From: Ursus arctos
Lineage: Eukaryota; Chordata; Mammalia; Carnivora; Ursidae
Assembly: GCF_023065955.2 (NCBI RefSeq)
Contig: NW_026623067.1
Span: forward strand, 59,094,444-59,158,443
DNA: 64,000 bases
Direction of reading: 5' to 3'
The notes under the pieces were generated by a model, which was given only the letters and a program-made list of their open reading frames with translations, did not search any database and was not told where the DNA came from. Position 1 is the first letter of the stretch. Each line of letters begins with the position of its first letter. Shown piece after piece: positions 1 through 13,066 of the stretch. The translations under genes were made by a program, and so were the position numbers.

Positions 1-344
1 GGAGCACATCTCCCCCGTGGGAGAGCTTCTCAGCAAGTAGTGGGTTGTTGACCCGAATGTGCTGGAATCTTCCTGCAGGGCCTGTGGTTTGGTAGGTAGT
101 CTCTTCACCAGCTCTGTGTGACATTACTCTCATGCCACACAGACTCGGAATTCCCTAAAAGTCTAACCCTAAATTATTTTGCTTGGTTTGATACTTAACT
201 CTGGAGTAAGGAGTCTCCACAGAAATTAAACTAATGCTCTCTTTTATGTCTGTAGGTAATACATATACAGGGAGCCTCTATAAACAATAATTAATGTCCA
301 TTTATAATCACACCATGGCTTGCAGAGCGGGTTGAATTCTCTCA

Positions 345-510
345 GTCATCCTGTGTGGTAGATACTATCATTATCCCCATTTTGTTGATGAGGAAACAGG
401 AGCAACAACACGATTTAACTTGTCCAAGAGTCCACAGGTTGTAAATAGCAAACTCTGGACCCCAGACTTTGCTATTCAGAACCTGTGTTCCTCCTGGTCT
501 ACGGGCCTAC
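345..510 (-). repeat. MIR element
   Basis: The antisense MIR core 'ttgatgaggaaacaggagc' is followed by 'ttgtccaagagtccacagg', the typical conserved MIR order. Confidence 0.7.
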
Positions 511-3480
511 TGATGAGCAAATCTAATCGTGCGGGAAGCAAGCACCTCCTGAATACAGGGTAGCTTTAGGCCTTCGTGTCTTTTCTCAATCCGTGGCTGC
601 TAAAACTGCAGCCGCTCTCATGCTTGGGGACATTCTGCAAAGATTTTTATATTGAAAAAGGGCTTTATACTTGGGTAATAATTATGACTCTTAGGACACA
701 AACTTAAAAATGTAGGAAATGTAATTTTATTTTTCTAGAGCAGAACTTCATTTTTATTATAAGCTTCTAATCTGCTTGTTTGGTGGAGAACTCTTCAGAG
801 TCATTTAAGTGATTCCCTCCCTCACCCCTCTCCACTTTTCCCCAGGGCTTCCGTCTAAGTTCCAAAGTGCTTTTGAGGAGCCAAAAGGTCAAGGATGGAG
901 CGCACCTGTCCTCCCCACCATCTGCCCACAGCAGCACCCCTACGACAACCATCGCCCCTTCTGGTCATCACCAGGTAGTTACCAACGAACTTGTGGGCCC
1001 CTCTCAGTTACCCTGCATCATTTTGCTGCCCCAGTCCTTGCTGGAAACTCTGTGAGGTTGTCTGAGACCCTTTCTGCCTCAACACACCACACAGCCTCCT
1101 CCCTCTAGGGTCTTGCCACAGTCCCAGGCCCATTCCATGAGAGGAAGGGGAAGAATCTCCTTCTCAGGGAACTACCCACAGCTACACCAGTGACACAATG
1201 TCCCTTTTATAGCATTCATTTTTAATGTCCACTTTGCCTTCCAGACCTGGAATTTACAGACAATATAATCTACCAAGTAGAACTTCAAAAAACTCACTAA
1301 AATCCCTTCACTGTAATATAAAGGAGAAACAAATGGACAATTGTAATAAAATCATATGCCCTTAAGTACGTAAATGCCCTAACGTGACCACACTAAAGGA
1401 CATGATAAAGGAGTCAGTCACACGCGAACGCAGAATCATTGTGAGCTCATATCTCCAAATGTAAACTGAAACCGGAGCACCTGCGTGGCTCAGTCGGTTA
1501 GGCGTCCGTCTTAGGCTCAGGTCATGGTCCCCGTTCCCAGACTTCTGTGGAGACGGAATTATTTCTGTTAAAATTGGTGGGATTAGATGCAGTGCTGACT
1601 GGAGAGGTGTGAGAAGGCACAACACGCCCAAATCCAACCATGAACATTTACTGAGCTCCCACCTTCTGTCTGGTTCCAGAGGCCAGCAGGACACCTTCGG
1701 GGAACACAGAGACTCATAGGGTGTGCTCTAGTCCCAGTCTGAATCAGCATAAGGCCACCTCGTGCCGGACATCTCAATTTCCTATGCAACAAAAGATGGA
1801 GATATCCCGTAGACACCAGCCTGGGAGGCTGCAGGAAAAGACCGTGAGCCCTCCCCGCTCCCTCCTGGTGAAGCTGCCTTTGCTCCCTTTGCCCCCCCCC
1901 CCCCCCCGACCCGGGCATCTGCTTGTGGACCCGGCACCACTTCACACCGGTGGCCGGAACGAGTACTGAGGAGCCGATCATCTCTGGAATCTAGTCCATC
2001 TCAAACACTGCTCCCCAGGACCCAGCAGGTGTCTTATACTTTCTACTGAAACTCTTGGCATGAATAATCCTCACGCCAGTGCTTCTCAGACTTTAGTGAG
2101 CAACCAGGTTCCTTGGGGATCTTGTTCAACTATAGATTCTTATTCAGAAGGTCTGGGCCAGGAACAGAGATGGTGCCATTCTAACCAGCTCTCTGGCCTG
2201 CAGGCACACCCGAGCAGCAAGGTCTTACAAGATACGGTGTCACGGCGGCTGTCGTAGACACGGGATCTCACAAAGACAGCCCCACGAGTGAGATGAACGG
2301 CCCTTCAGTCCGGTGAGACTGCGGGTCCTTGGAGACGAGGTGAGCTTTCATTCCTTGGTTAAGAGGATCTGACATGTAAGTACATATATTGCATAGAATG
2401 TAAGAGAGAGACTGCCGATGGAGGTCAGGGAAGGCTCCCAGAAGGAGGTGATTTCTGAGCTGGGCGGTTAAAGACAGAAGCTCAGTGGATGGAGAGGAAG
2501 AGCAGGCACAGAGGGCTGAGTCCCCACACGGCACACACAGCTACACTGAAGGGTTAAACTGGAGAACGTGTGTTGTGATGTGTTTTCTTGTCCTCACACA
2601 TGTATTTTAGAGCACTCTGGGCGCTGGGTTCCAGTCAGCTAGGGAAGAGGTCGGCAGGACCAGGGAGATAGCTCTGATGTCACAGACAGTGAGGGCCTGG
2701 ACTACACTGAAGAAAGCAGAGAAGCAGGACCCCCACAGCGCGCAGCTGCGGTCCCTGGTGTGTTTGTGGGGCCGTCTGGGGAAGCAAGAAGACAGTGAGT
2801 GTGGCTGTGCAGATGCCGAGGCTGGGCCGGGAGGGGGGTTACAAGGACAGGACTCGCACACCGGCAAGCTGAAGCTGGTGCCTGACTGAGAGGATGGACC
2901 TTGATCCCACGTGCACGTGGGAGCAAGGGCGGGGGATGAGTCCTCCCAGGGAGGACAGAGGTGTGGTGAGGCCCCCGGGGCGGGGAGCCTCCCTAAGGGG
3001 TTCTTTGGCTCTGGGTGGCCTTTTCCATCAGCAGCAGCACTGACAACACTCATTAAGATAAGGGGATGACTGTTTCTGCCAGGCACTAAGACAGGCTGTG
3101 ACAATATCAAGCTTTCAAGAACGTTCTCACCAATATTCAGATAAGAACCGACATACTGTTAAAGTGTTGAACTTTTTTTTAACGTTGAATAGAGTCTTAG
3201 ACTATTGACCATTGATCTCTTAGAGTCTACAAAACCCTGTGTTTGTTATTGTGTGGCAAAGCCAGTTAGGACTAGTCAGCAATCAGTCTTTATGCTAATT
3301 CACACAATTCTGTACTGCACTATTATTAAATGCGAATGACTTGAAGTGATGAAAAAAATCAGAGTTCACTATTTTTAAGGTAACCAAGTCTCCTTTTCAC
3401 TGCAAAGCCAGTTTTGGACCAATGATTATTCTTGCTGCTTTCTGTGTTATTTTCCAGAACTTCTACCTAATAGGTTCTCC
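511..3480. other. Intergenic, mostly unique sequence
   Basis: Apart from a SINE head at 1473-1545 and a C-run at 1893-1907, I see no repeat, RNA gene or conserved-looking coding exon. Open stretches here lack any recognisable protein similarity. Confidence 0.6.
1473..1545 (+). mobile_element. Carnivore SINE, head fragment
   Basis: The tRNA-related head 'gcgtggctcagtcggttagg' is followed by 'ctcaggtcatggtcc', and then homology stops. Confidence 0.8.
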
Positions 3481-3509
3481 ATATATATATGTATATACAC
3501 ACACACACA
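3481..3509. repeat. (TA)n(CA)n microsatellite
   Basis: 'atatatatatgtatatacac' followed by CA repeats. Confidence 0.9.
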
Positions 3510-3556
3510 ACTGGTGTTTATTTTTAAGTTGCAATTTCAATAATCATTATGTGAGT

Positions 3557-3606
3557 TCTGATACATAAGTTATAGTTTGGGTCTGATACATAAGTTATAG
3601 TTTGGG
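3557..3606. repeat. Perfect 25-bp tandem duplication
   Basis: Two identical copies of a 25-bp unit starting tctgatacataagttatag lie at 3557-3581 and 3582-3606. Confidence 0.97.
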
Positions 3607-3974
3607 AGAATTTATTTTTACTATTAATAAGGGAAATTTATTCTCAGGATTGCATACTCTGAAATATAAAAAAATAAGCAACATTTGCTATGTCTTTCTT
3701 GACTCATGTAGAATAAGAAAGAGATTCCAGCAATTCGATTAAATTTATTGCACCCTGATGCCCACATTTTGTCTCCTCTGGTCAAATGAATCTACACGTT
3801 CATTTTAGTTATCAAATTTATTCCACATATATTTAGTGAGCACATGTTAGTGTCCAAATTGGTCATTTAAAAACAGTAATCAGTTGAAATGGTGGCTGTC
3901 ATTTGCAAAGGATACATGCCAAGTATCATTTCATTCTTGAGATTCTGTATAGAAATTTTTTTAAAAATCACCTC

Positions 3975-4075
3975 TGCTTACAGATAAGACAGACTCCTGG
4001 AGCCAAAAAATGTCAGGTGACTTACCTGAGATAACACGGCTGGAAATAGCAGATTTGAGACTCCAACGGAGGTTA
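3975..4075 (-). repeat. MIR fragment
   Basis: The antisense pattern 'gtgacttacctgagataac' with 'ggctggaaatagcag' is MIR-like. Confidence 0.55.
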
Positions 4076-4573
4076 CCTGTTCCATAAAGACAGTTGCATA
4101 AATATTCTGAAGTAAAACAGAGGTTTCTTTTTAATTGTTTAAGGGAAAAGAAAATATTTCGAGTTGACAGGAAAAGGTTATAGAACGGCTAGTTAATCAA
4201 TCACTTCATGGACACTATCTGTAGAAATGAAGCCTGAACAAAGCTGGGCCCCCTCCGAGCTGGTCTCAGCAGAATGTTTGTTGCATTTAGAAGAAACACA
4301 AATCCAACTCCAAAAAAAAGCCTTGCAGCTTCACGTGAGAGATCTCTTGGAGGAGCAGCAAAGAGGGAACCGTGCTGGAGAGAACAGTAGAACATTCTAA
4401 AAATTTGCGTTTCCCTCATCACAGTAGCTGCTTCCCTTAAAATTGTGCTTCCCCATACAAATGCTCTCAGTAGCCCCTCTCTGCCGCCTTGCTGCCCCTT
4501 TCCTGGGCACCCCACCCCTAGTGCCTTCGCGAGTTTGCATCTTTCCATGGTCACTCCGCGTCCTTTCTTTCTT

Positions 4574-4778
4574 TCTTTTTTTTTTTTTAAGATTTTTTAT
4601 TTATTTATTCGACAGAGATAGAGACAGCCAGCGAGAGAGGGAACACAAGCAGGGGGAGTGGGAGAGGAAGAAGCAGGCTCATAGTGGAAGAGCCTGATGT
4701 GGGGCTCGATCCCAGAACGCCGGGATCACGCCCTGAGCCAAAGGCAGACGCTTAACTGCTGTGCCACCCAGGCGCCCC
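4574..4778 (-). mobile_element. Carnivore SINE (long subtype)
   Basis: This is a complete antisense copy from the T-run to 'cacccaggcgcccc'. It is flanked by target-site duplications of 16 bp: actccgcgtcctttct at 4553-4568 and the one-mismatch copy at 4779-4794. Confidence 0.95.
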
Positions 4779-4989
4779 ACTCCGCATCCTTTCTAATACA
4801 AATCAGTTTAACCTGTCAGCTGCCTCTAAGACTCTTCCACAGTTACCCCTGCTCAAGATGATGATGGAACCAGGAGTCTGCACAGAACCTGGACAGTGAG
4901 ATGGGGGTGTGTGTGCATGCCCAAACTCTCGTTGTCCCTGTCACATAACCTCACAGTGGACAGCCTCCAGGGGCTTCCACCTCCTTTCT

Positions 4990-5455
4990 ACAACCACAAG
5001 GTGCTGTTACTCTGGCTTTATCTCCACTCTAGCCACACTGGCTGCCTGTTCATCCCCAACCATGCCAAGCATTCCCCAACCTCAGGACCTTTGCACTTAC
5101 TGACCTACCTAGAAAATTTTTCCATAGATATCCGCATGACCAGGTCCCTCCTTTAATTGAAATCTCTGCTCAGATATCTCCTGATTAGTGAGACTGTCCT
5201 GGGAGCTCCTGGTCTAAGATAACAAGCTCCTCTCTCCCTCTCTCCATCCCTTCCCCCAGCTTATTTTTGATTCAGCACACTTACCACGACCTCATATTGT
5301 ATGTTTATTTATTATTTATGTCTCCCATGAGGAAGCAAGCTCTGTGAGGGGAGGGATTTTGTCAGTGTGACTCTCTGCTGAATCCTCAACACTTAGAACA
5401 TTGCATGATACCTGGTAAATGCTCAATGAATACTTGTTAGGGAGATAGCAGTTAT
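4990..5455 (+). repeat. L2 LINE 3' end
   Basis: L2 sense pattern: 'caggacctttgcacttactg', 'gaggaagcaagctctgtgag', 'ggtaaatgctcaatgaatac'. Confidence 0.75.
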
Positions 5456-6728
5456 CTTCATAGTTTTCTTAGAAGGTTAACAAATCCTTCTCTTAGAGAA
5501 GAGTGGATTTTCCTTCGGAAACTTGACACTCAGTATTTGTGCAGTCACGTGTCCTCCGATGACTCTTCATGTTCTGTTTGCTCCTTGGCTGCTTTTGTTA
5601 CTGAGTCTGCATCACATGTTGTATGGTGTCTCCCCTCTGTTGCATATAAAGTCCAGGGTTTTCTGCCCAGTTTCCAACTCCAGCTGCTTGACCTCTTTGA
5701 ATCCACTAAGCCTTTGCTCCCTCAAATCTCCAGGTCAGGTGTGCACAGACTGTGACCTAGTTGATGGCAGGTCATTAACTTCCAGAACCGTCAGCTGTCC
5801 TTGAGCCCCCAGGGCACTGGCATCCTGAAACACGAAAGACTCCAGAGCCCCTGCCTTGCCAGCATCTCTGATATCTGAGCAGCGGAGAGTGGCAGCCCCG
5901 AGGGCTTTGGGACGTGTGCCCGCCAGTAACTGGGATTCGGTGCCAGTGCCCACTAACAAACGGTGGCCTCCAGGAGGTCCCACAAGCCCCTCTCACTTTG
6001 CACTTTCCTGGGGGCACAACCGACATCAATAGTGAAGAAGAAGCCAAGCATCCTGCACAGGAAAGAATTTGCCGCAAACGAGGTCTGGCCCTTGTGCTCG
6101 GCTTCCGGCATGGACTCCGCATCATTCGTGACAGGATACACCAGATCGTAGGGTGGGATCGGCCACAGCTGATCGTTGGAGGGGGAGAGCTGGCCCTGCC
6201 AGAAAGACCAAGCCCGTGACTTAGGTGGGGGACTTTGGCGGAGAGCAACCAGTGGACAATCACTCAGTCGTGTCAAGGTAAGGAGACCCCAAAACTTCTG
6301 CACATCAAGGCTCAGGTGAGCTTCCCCAGTGGCGAATAGCCCATGTGTGACAAAACACATCGATGCCAGGGAGTCAGAAGCGGGCGTTTGGGACCCTCGC
6401 ACACACTGCTCCTTGTGTCTCTTCCTTTGGCTGATTCTAATCTGTATTCTTTTCCTATGATTTAGCGTAACTGTGGGTATAATAGCTCTCAGCGGGTTCT
6501 GTAAGTCTTCCTTCTAGTGAATTATCAAAACTGAGGGGCATTTGTGAACTCACTCCCACAACCTTGCTGTGGTGTCAGAAGTGAGGACAGTCTTGGGGGC
6601 TGTGCCTTCAAACCTCATAGTCTGGATGACCCTGGGGACATCCCCAGAGCAGGAGAAGACTAGGGCCTCTGGTCTAAGGTCTTCGAGTTCAACACAATAT
6701 GCATTTCCTTCCTCCATTGATTGATTGA
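5456..6728. other. Intergenic, no recognised gene
   Basis: Bases 5735-6402 are open in more than one - strand frame and GC-richer than the surroundings. I recognise no protein family in any frame and see no splice context. Confidence 0.5.
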
Positions 6729-6904
6729 TTTTTAAGATTTTATTTATTTGAGAGAGAGAGCATGAACTGGGGGGAGGGGCAGAGGGAGGGAGAAGCAGAC
6801 TCCCCGCTGAGCAGGGAGCCAGACCCAGGGCTCCATCTCAGGACTCTGGGATTGTGACCTGAGCCAAAGGCAGATGCTTAACGACTGAGCCATGGTAGCA
6901 CCCC
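6729..6904 (-). mobile_element. Carnivore SINE
   Basis: Antisense copy from 'tttaagattttatttatttg' to 'gactgagccatggtagcacc'. It lies almost head to tail with the next SINE. Confidence 0.9.
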
Positions 6905-6916
6905 TCTATTTATTTA

Positions 6917-7108
6917 TTTTAAAAGATTATTATTTATTTAGAGAAAGAGCATGTGAGAGCACAAGCGGGTATTGGGGCACAGGGAGGAGAGAATCTCAAG
7001 CAGGCTCCCCACTGATTGCCGAACCCGACGCAGGGCTGGATCTCACAACCCTGAGATCACAACCTGAGCCGAAGTCGAGGACGCTTAACCAACTGCGCCA
7101 GGCGCCCC
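6917..7108 (-). mobile_element. Carnivore SINE, second of a tandem pair
   Basis: Antisense copy ending 'caactgcgccaggcgcccc'. It starts 12 bp after the preceding SINE. Confidence 0.9.
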
Positions 7109-10015
7109 TCCTTTCTCCATTTAACTTCATCTTTTAATATTTCTTTATATTTAAAATTTTTCAGAGAGGAAACAGACTTTTAAAACAGGAGAAAAATATG
7201 TTATTGATAGTTACATAATATTTGTGTCATTAAGTCCCAAGAAACTTTAAAAATATTGAATTTCAAAATGATTTCCCAGCACAGTATTAATTTTGCAGCA
7301 TAATTCAGTCACCTGTCTGAGACCTCACAATGCTCACAGCCCGCTGAGAGAAGAACGCGCAGTGCCTGATTTCTCACTGCCTGACAGACCATGGTCAAGG
7401 CTGGAGATGCATTATTAACCTTAGAACACACGAGAAAGCACAGGATAACCAGTAAGGAGCAGGTGGAGTGGCTGAGCCAGGAAGACACAAGGGAACTTGT
7501 GTGCCTCAGGAAAATTACAGAAATGATGAAGGGGGAGCCGCAGGCAGTTCTGCCGTTGAAGGGATCATAAGGGGAAATATGAGGTCCCAGCCAGCAGGAG
7601 ACAAGAAAACAAAAAGCGAGAAGGAGGGGTAAAGAAGACACAGAAGTTCTTCGTAGATGTGAGCGCAGAGAGGAGGAGGAGTGGGATATCCTAGAGAAAA
7701 GGGGGAAGCACGGGCCGCTGAAGCACAAGCCCAGCTCTCTGCTCTCCAGGAAAAACCCGGAGTTGTGCTAAATTCCTGCTCTCTTATGTTGTCAGTTGGC
7801 AAACACTTAACCCCAGGGGACTTTAGCAAAAATTAGCATTGCTTTGCTGTCAGCTGAGCATAAGCGATTTTTCCTCAGCCTAGGAAATTGCATTCGGGTG
7901 AGAATAAATGGAATTTAAGCCTTAAAAGTTTGATAAATAGCTGAGATTTAGTATCATAGCTCTGAAGTCCATTTAGAAATAATGACCTTTACTTCGAAAG
8001 AATGGTCTTAGAAATAAAGCCCTTTTCCACCTGACAGAGGAGGAGGGGGAGTGACTAGCAACAGTCTGTCCATCATTGATGGAGTGGAGAAGCAGGTGAG
8101 GTGCCCAAAGGCAGGAGGAAATCACCACCTGAACAGAGCAAGAAGCACAGGGAGAGGAGACAAGGAAACAAAGGTCACTCGGGAAAGGAAGCAAGAGGGC
8201 AGGGCCCGTGTGGTGCGTGGCCCACCCATGCCTTATGCCCCACAGCCAGCCCACACCGTGATCTTATTTCAACCCTGCATCTAGCCCTATGTGACCAGCG
8301 GTGATTGGCCCAAGCCCATCGTAGCAACCCTGTGCACTTTACCCACCAGTGGAAGTCTAGGCCTCCCTCTTAGCCAGGACAGCTGTGTGACTCCTTTGGT
8401 GCCAATGAAATGTAAAAGGAGGCCTGCTAGGAGCTTTCTGGAAAATGTTTTGCTTTGCGGTTAGAAGAGATCAATGAGGCTGATGCCTCTTCTTTCCCTC
8501 TTCATCCTGCCTCCTCCAGCACAGAGCACGATGCCCGAAGTGGCAACAACCAACTTGCAGCTCCGAGGGACAAGACAGGGGAATCACAGTGACGCCAGCC
8601 TTGACATCATTAAAGCCCTGAACTGAGCCAGCAGCTGCCCGCTGCCAGATCTGGTGGTCGGTGAGCCACCTTCGCTGTGCCTGCCCTTCCTCGCAGCGGC
8701 CAAATGCAGCCACAGTACAAAAGTCTTAGCCCAAGAAAATGTCTTTCAATTTGGGATTATTGCCTTTATAACTGGTAAAATCATATTTTAGATTATCACT
8801 AGAGAGATCCCGCTACATTTTTTTTAAAGATTTATTTATTTATTTATTTGAGAGAAAGAGAGAGCTCGAGGTGGGGGAGAGAATCTCAAGCAGACTCTCC
8901 CCGCTGAGCATGGGGGATGCGGGGCTCGACCTCAGGACCCCAAGATTGTGATCTGAGCCGAAATCAAGAGTCAGACGCTCAACCGACTGAGCCACCCAGG
9001 CGCCCCTCAGTTGTGTTTTAATTGTCTTAGAACTCATGGAGCCCATCAGAGAGGCCTCCGGTCCTTGGGCTCCACAAGCGTCAGTTGAGAACAGATCCAG
9101 GCCAGAGACGCAGTTACGGTGAGAGTAAGACAGACAAGGCGTTGACTAAAAGAAAAGGGTCAATTCCAGAAAGTAAGAACGTGGGGACTGGAACACGGGG
9201 ACAGCCAGCATACCTCTGGCAGAGGGAGAACGGTGGCAAGAAACCCATTTCTGCTCAGCGTCCTCCCTTGACGCCAGACTGCGGCAGACCGAGCCACAGG
9301 GAGCCGTGTCTGCTGGTGCTGACGGGGGCGTCGCTCAGCCGTCCGTGCCCTCTCTGGCTCCCCTCAGGACAAGGCCAGGGCTCCAGCAGAGGCCCGTTGC
9401 GCTTGTAACAGGCACTCATTACGTTCCCGTAGCATTCTGGAAGCCGAACATGAAGTGAAGTCCACAGTCCTTGACCCCAAGAGTTATCCTCTGAATGGGA
9501 ATGAGAAGAGGGGAAAATCAATAGGGTGCATAGCGGTGAAAAGCGAAGCCCGTGGAAAAGCAGCCAGTGTTAGACAAACCAGTCACGTCGTCTTCTTCCT
9601 CAAGAAGCCTTTTCTCTTGCAGTTCCGAATTTTGAAACCGAGTGCTACGTAAAGGGAATCCAACACATAAAAATCCAAACCTATGAAACAAAGTGGAAGA
9701 CGATCATTCACATTCTGGCTGGAGAGCTCATTTTACAAACTGCAGGGTTTCTTCATAAAAGGAGCTGTCCTGCGACCTGTACCTCAAGATGGGAATTCAG
9801 CAGAATTCTGGAGCAGTGTGTCCGTGTGTCATCCTAACCCCTTTCATGCATGCAAAGAGCTGCGTACTTCAAACGTGTCCACAACCCGGTTGCCCTCATG
9901 ACAACTCTGTCTAACCCTTACGACAATGCAGTGATTATGAGAGGAATAGGTATTACTTTCAAAATCATGTGTTTTTGTTCAAAGAACAAATATTCATTTG
10001 AAAAATAGGTTTACT
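7109..10015. other. Intergenic block
   Basis: It contains one SINE (8819-9006) and, at about 8290-8720, wording typical of an old mammalian interspersed repeat ('ccaatgaaatgtaaaaggag') that I cannot assign. The remainder shows nothing I can identify. Confidence 0.5.
8819..9006 (-). mobile_element. Carnivore SINE
   Basis: Antisense copy with the A/T tail repeat (atttatttatttattt) and ending 'gagccacccaggcgcccc'. Confidence 0.92.
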
Positions 10016-10217
10016 GGGGCGCCTGGGTAGCGCAGTGGTTAAGCATCTGCCTTCGGCTCAGGGCGTGATCCCAGTGTTCTGGGTTCGAGCCCCACATCAG
10101 GCTCCTCCACTAAGAGCCTGCTTCTTCCTCTCGCACTCCCCCTGCTTGTGTTCCCTCTCTCGCTGGCTGTCTCTATCTCTGTCAAATAAATAAATAAAAT
10201 CTTAAAAAAAAAAAAAA
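10016..10217 (+). mobile_element. Carnivore SINE (long subtype)
   Basis: Complete sense copy from 'ggggcgcctgggtagcgcag' to 'aaataaaatctt' and an A-tail. It is flanked by short repeats of the aggtttact type. Confidence 0.95.
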
Positions 10218-10324
10218 GAAAGGTTTACTTTTAGCTGATTGTAAAATTTAGATGCGTTCATGGTAGAAAATTAGAATACATAGAGAAGTAGGAAAAAAAG
10301 GAAAAAAATCCTCCACACCCCTAA

Positions 10325-11220
10325 GAAAATCAGCGTGATTTTAAGTTTTTAAAATAATTTTTAATTGAAACATAGCTGACGTATAACATTATATTAGTTT
10401 CCAGTGTACAACGTGATTTGCTATTTGTATATACCACAAAATGCTTACCACAGTAAGTCTAGTTAACACCCGTCTCCACACATACACATTTTTTACCTTG
10501 TGATGAACACTTGTAAGGTCTATTCTCAGCAACTTCCAAATATGCACTACAGTATTACTACCTATCGTCGCCATGCTGTGCACTACGTCCCCATCAGGTT
10601 TTCTTCAAGTCTTTGTACTGCCTAGGCTATTTTTACTCAGGCAGTGTACTGGTTAGACAATTTATTTTTCACTTTTTTTTTTTTTTTACCTAACATAATA
10701 TGCATATTTTCTCAGAATATTGTTACTCTCATTTTTTTATGGTTGCACATTATCGTTGACTTAATTATTACCAATAATGAAATACTTTGCCCATTTGGTT
10801 TTGGATTACCTTGTTAGGATCATTCAAGCAAAAATCTAAGAGAATTTCCCGTTATACAAGCTACCCAGCTAATCACTCCTCCTACCATTGAGTTTTTCCT
10901 CGTATCCTTCATTGTCTCATGAACATCCTTATGTATCGTCTTCTTCTACATCTGTGGCGGACTTTTCCAGGCTAAAGTATCAGAGGTGGAACTGCTGCTC
11001 TCAAAGAAATAAATGTTTGAGGTACTTGACTGCAAAATTGCCTCCCGAAGTGTGGTCCCATCCTGCACTCCCAAAGTGCCTGTGTGGCCACACGCTCCCA
11101 ACGCTGAGTCGGTGTTTTAAAAAATATTTATTTATTGGTTAAAAATCATGTCTCATTATTAGATTAATTTACATATCTTTGATGACCACTAAGGTTGGCA
11201 CATCCTTCCAGCAATTTGGT
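10325..11220. mobile_element. Ancient L1M fragments
   Basis: 10325-10610 resembles an L1M 3' UTR ('ttatattagtttccagtgta'). 10640-11220 resembles the antisense ORF2 end/3' UTR text with a 'cctgcactcccaaagtgcc' segment. Both are strongly diverged. Confidence 0.5.
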
Positions 11221-11239
11221 CACCAGCTATATTTCATCT

Positions 11240-11438
11240 CTTTTTTTTTTTTTTAAGATTGTATTTATTTATTTGACAGAGAGAGACAGCCAGCGGGAGA
11301 GGGAACACAAGCAGGGGTAGTGGGAGAGGGAGAAGCAGGCTTCCCACTGAGCAGGAAGCCCGACGTGGGGCTCGATCCCAGGACATCACGCCCTGGGCCG
11401 AAGGCAGACGCTTAACAACCGAGCCACCCAGGCGCCCC
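11240..11438 (-). mobile_element. Carnivore SINE
   Basis: Complete antisense copy flanked by a perfect 12-bp duplication tatatttcatct (11228-11239 and 11439-11450). Confidence 0.95.
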
Positions 11439-11509
11439 TATATTTCATCTTTTATGAAGGATTTGGTCCTACGTCAGAAGCAAACCTCATTTGAACTGCT
11501 AAGGGGAAA

Positions 11510-11600
11510 AAAAGCTGGCAGAAGTGAAACTATTTCCCCAAGGCTACACGATTATTAAAATGGCTAAATTGAGGAACCCAGCTCAGGGTTTCTGAGATTT
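11510..11600 (-). repeat. MIR fragment
   Basis: The antisense pattern 'tccccaaggctacacgatta' fits the MIR core. Confidence 0.5.
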
Positions 11601-12679
11601 ACTTAATTTCCCACCTCCCCACCCGCTTTTGTTTTTAATTCCTCAATCCTACCTGCAATATCGAACAGAACAAGTGCTTCTTAAAGGACACACTGCAAGC
11701 TCATTGCTTCTCTGTCACTTTATGAATGAGTAAACTGAGGCCCACAGATTCACATGGGCATCTGTTACAGACTTAGAATCAGTTGTCCAACTGCAGATGA
11801 CCTGTTTCTAATTGCGTGCTATCTGGATTCTCTTAGGCTTAAGGCTTTTGAGGCTCACAGCACAGAGAGAGTTTGTGTTGAAACTTCCTGGGCAACCTAG
11901 GAGCCAAACTGAGAAGACTCATATCCAAACGGAGCTATTGGGAGTTAAGGGTTTCACAGTCAGGAGGAGTTGTGGTTTACAATCGGTGAAAATAGCGAAA
12001 TCCTACTTTCAGGCGAGACAGACTGACAAGGGAAAACTCAAAGTCAAACATCAGTGAATTATCTGTGAGCAAACCCATTTTTAAAAGACCTAGACAGAGG
12101 AAATAAAACAGCCTCTGCTTCTAATTCTTAAAAGATAGATTTTTTACAATGGAATATTGAATACAAGGTACTGATACAAGCCGTTAACCTTTTGGCAAAG
12201 AATAAATTATGGCCCCGACTTCCGGCAGTGCACCAGAATCAGTTCTGGTTAGATTGGTGTTCAATCTACAAATGAAACCATTAAAGAACTAGAAAACCAC
12301 CAATTAAGAAAAGCCTACATGTAGAATTTTGATTTCAAGCTGGCAAAACCTAAAAGCCAAATAAGGAAGATTCCACAAAGGAAAAGATGCAGAGAAAAGA
12401 AGTTTAAAGCATCTAAACAAGAGAGGATTGAGGGAAGGGAACCTGGCCAAACAAATAAAATTTTCCAGCTCATCATCCACATTAGAAGGTGGGTATCAAA
12501 CCAGGAAAATGCTGGCAACTCAGAGAGCAGGGAGAGATGGCCATGGTCACTGGGGAACCGTTACTAATGGGAGGACGCTGTGTGCAAACCGGCCGCTCGT
12601 GTCCCACAGTGGGCAGGTGCGGCAGACATCACTGTGCCCTTTCTGCGGGACACTTGGAACAGCACGTATTAAAGTACAG

Positions 12680-13066
12680 TCTTAAAGATAAAAAACTCAT
12701 ACACTTTGCCCCAGTAATTCTCCTTCCAGGAAAGAATCTGAGATCCATAAAAAGAATTTTACATCAAGGTATTTAACATCGATTATTTATGGAAGTGACA
12801 ATTTCTGAAAATTTTAAATATCCCCAAATGAACTAGTTCAATAAAAATGGTCTGTCCAACAAGACTCATATTTTAAAGGGATAGTCAATAAAAAAGAAAC
12901 GTGTCCGTGGTGTTTGAAGTGAGAAAACACTATAGAGAGCATGATTATAATTTTATAAAGTACCTATATGAATAACAGTAATCACCGGATATAGTTACAG
13001 ATAATTTTTTTTGGTTTTCTTCTTGTACTTTTCTGTGTTTCCCAGACTTTCAAAAATAAATAAATA
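12680..13066 (+). mobile_element. L1M 3' end
   Basis: The sequence runs from 'cccagtaattctccttcc' to 'tttcccagactttcaaaaat' followed by an A/T tail, as in ancient L1M 3' termini. Confidence 0.6.
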
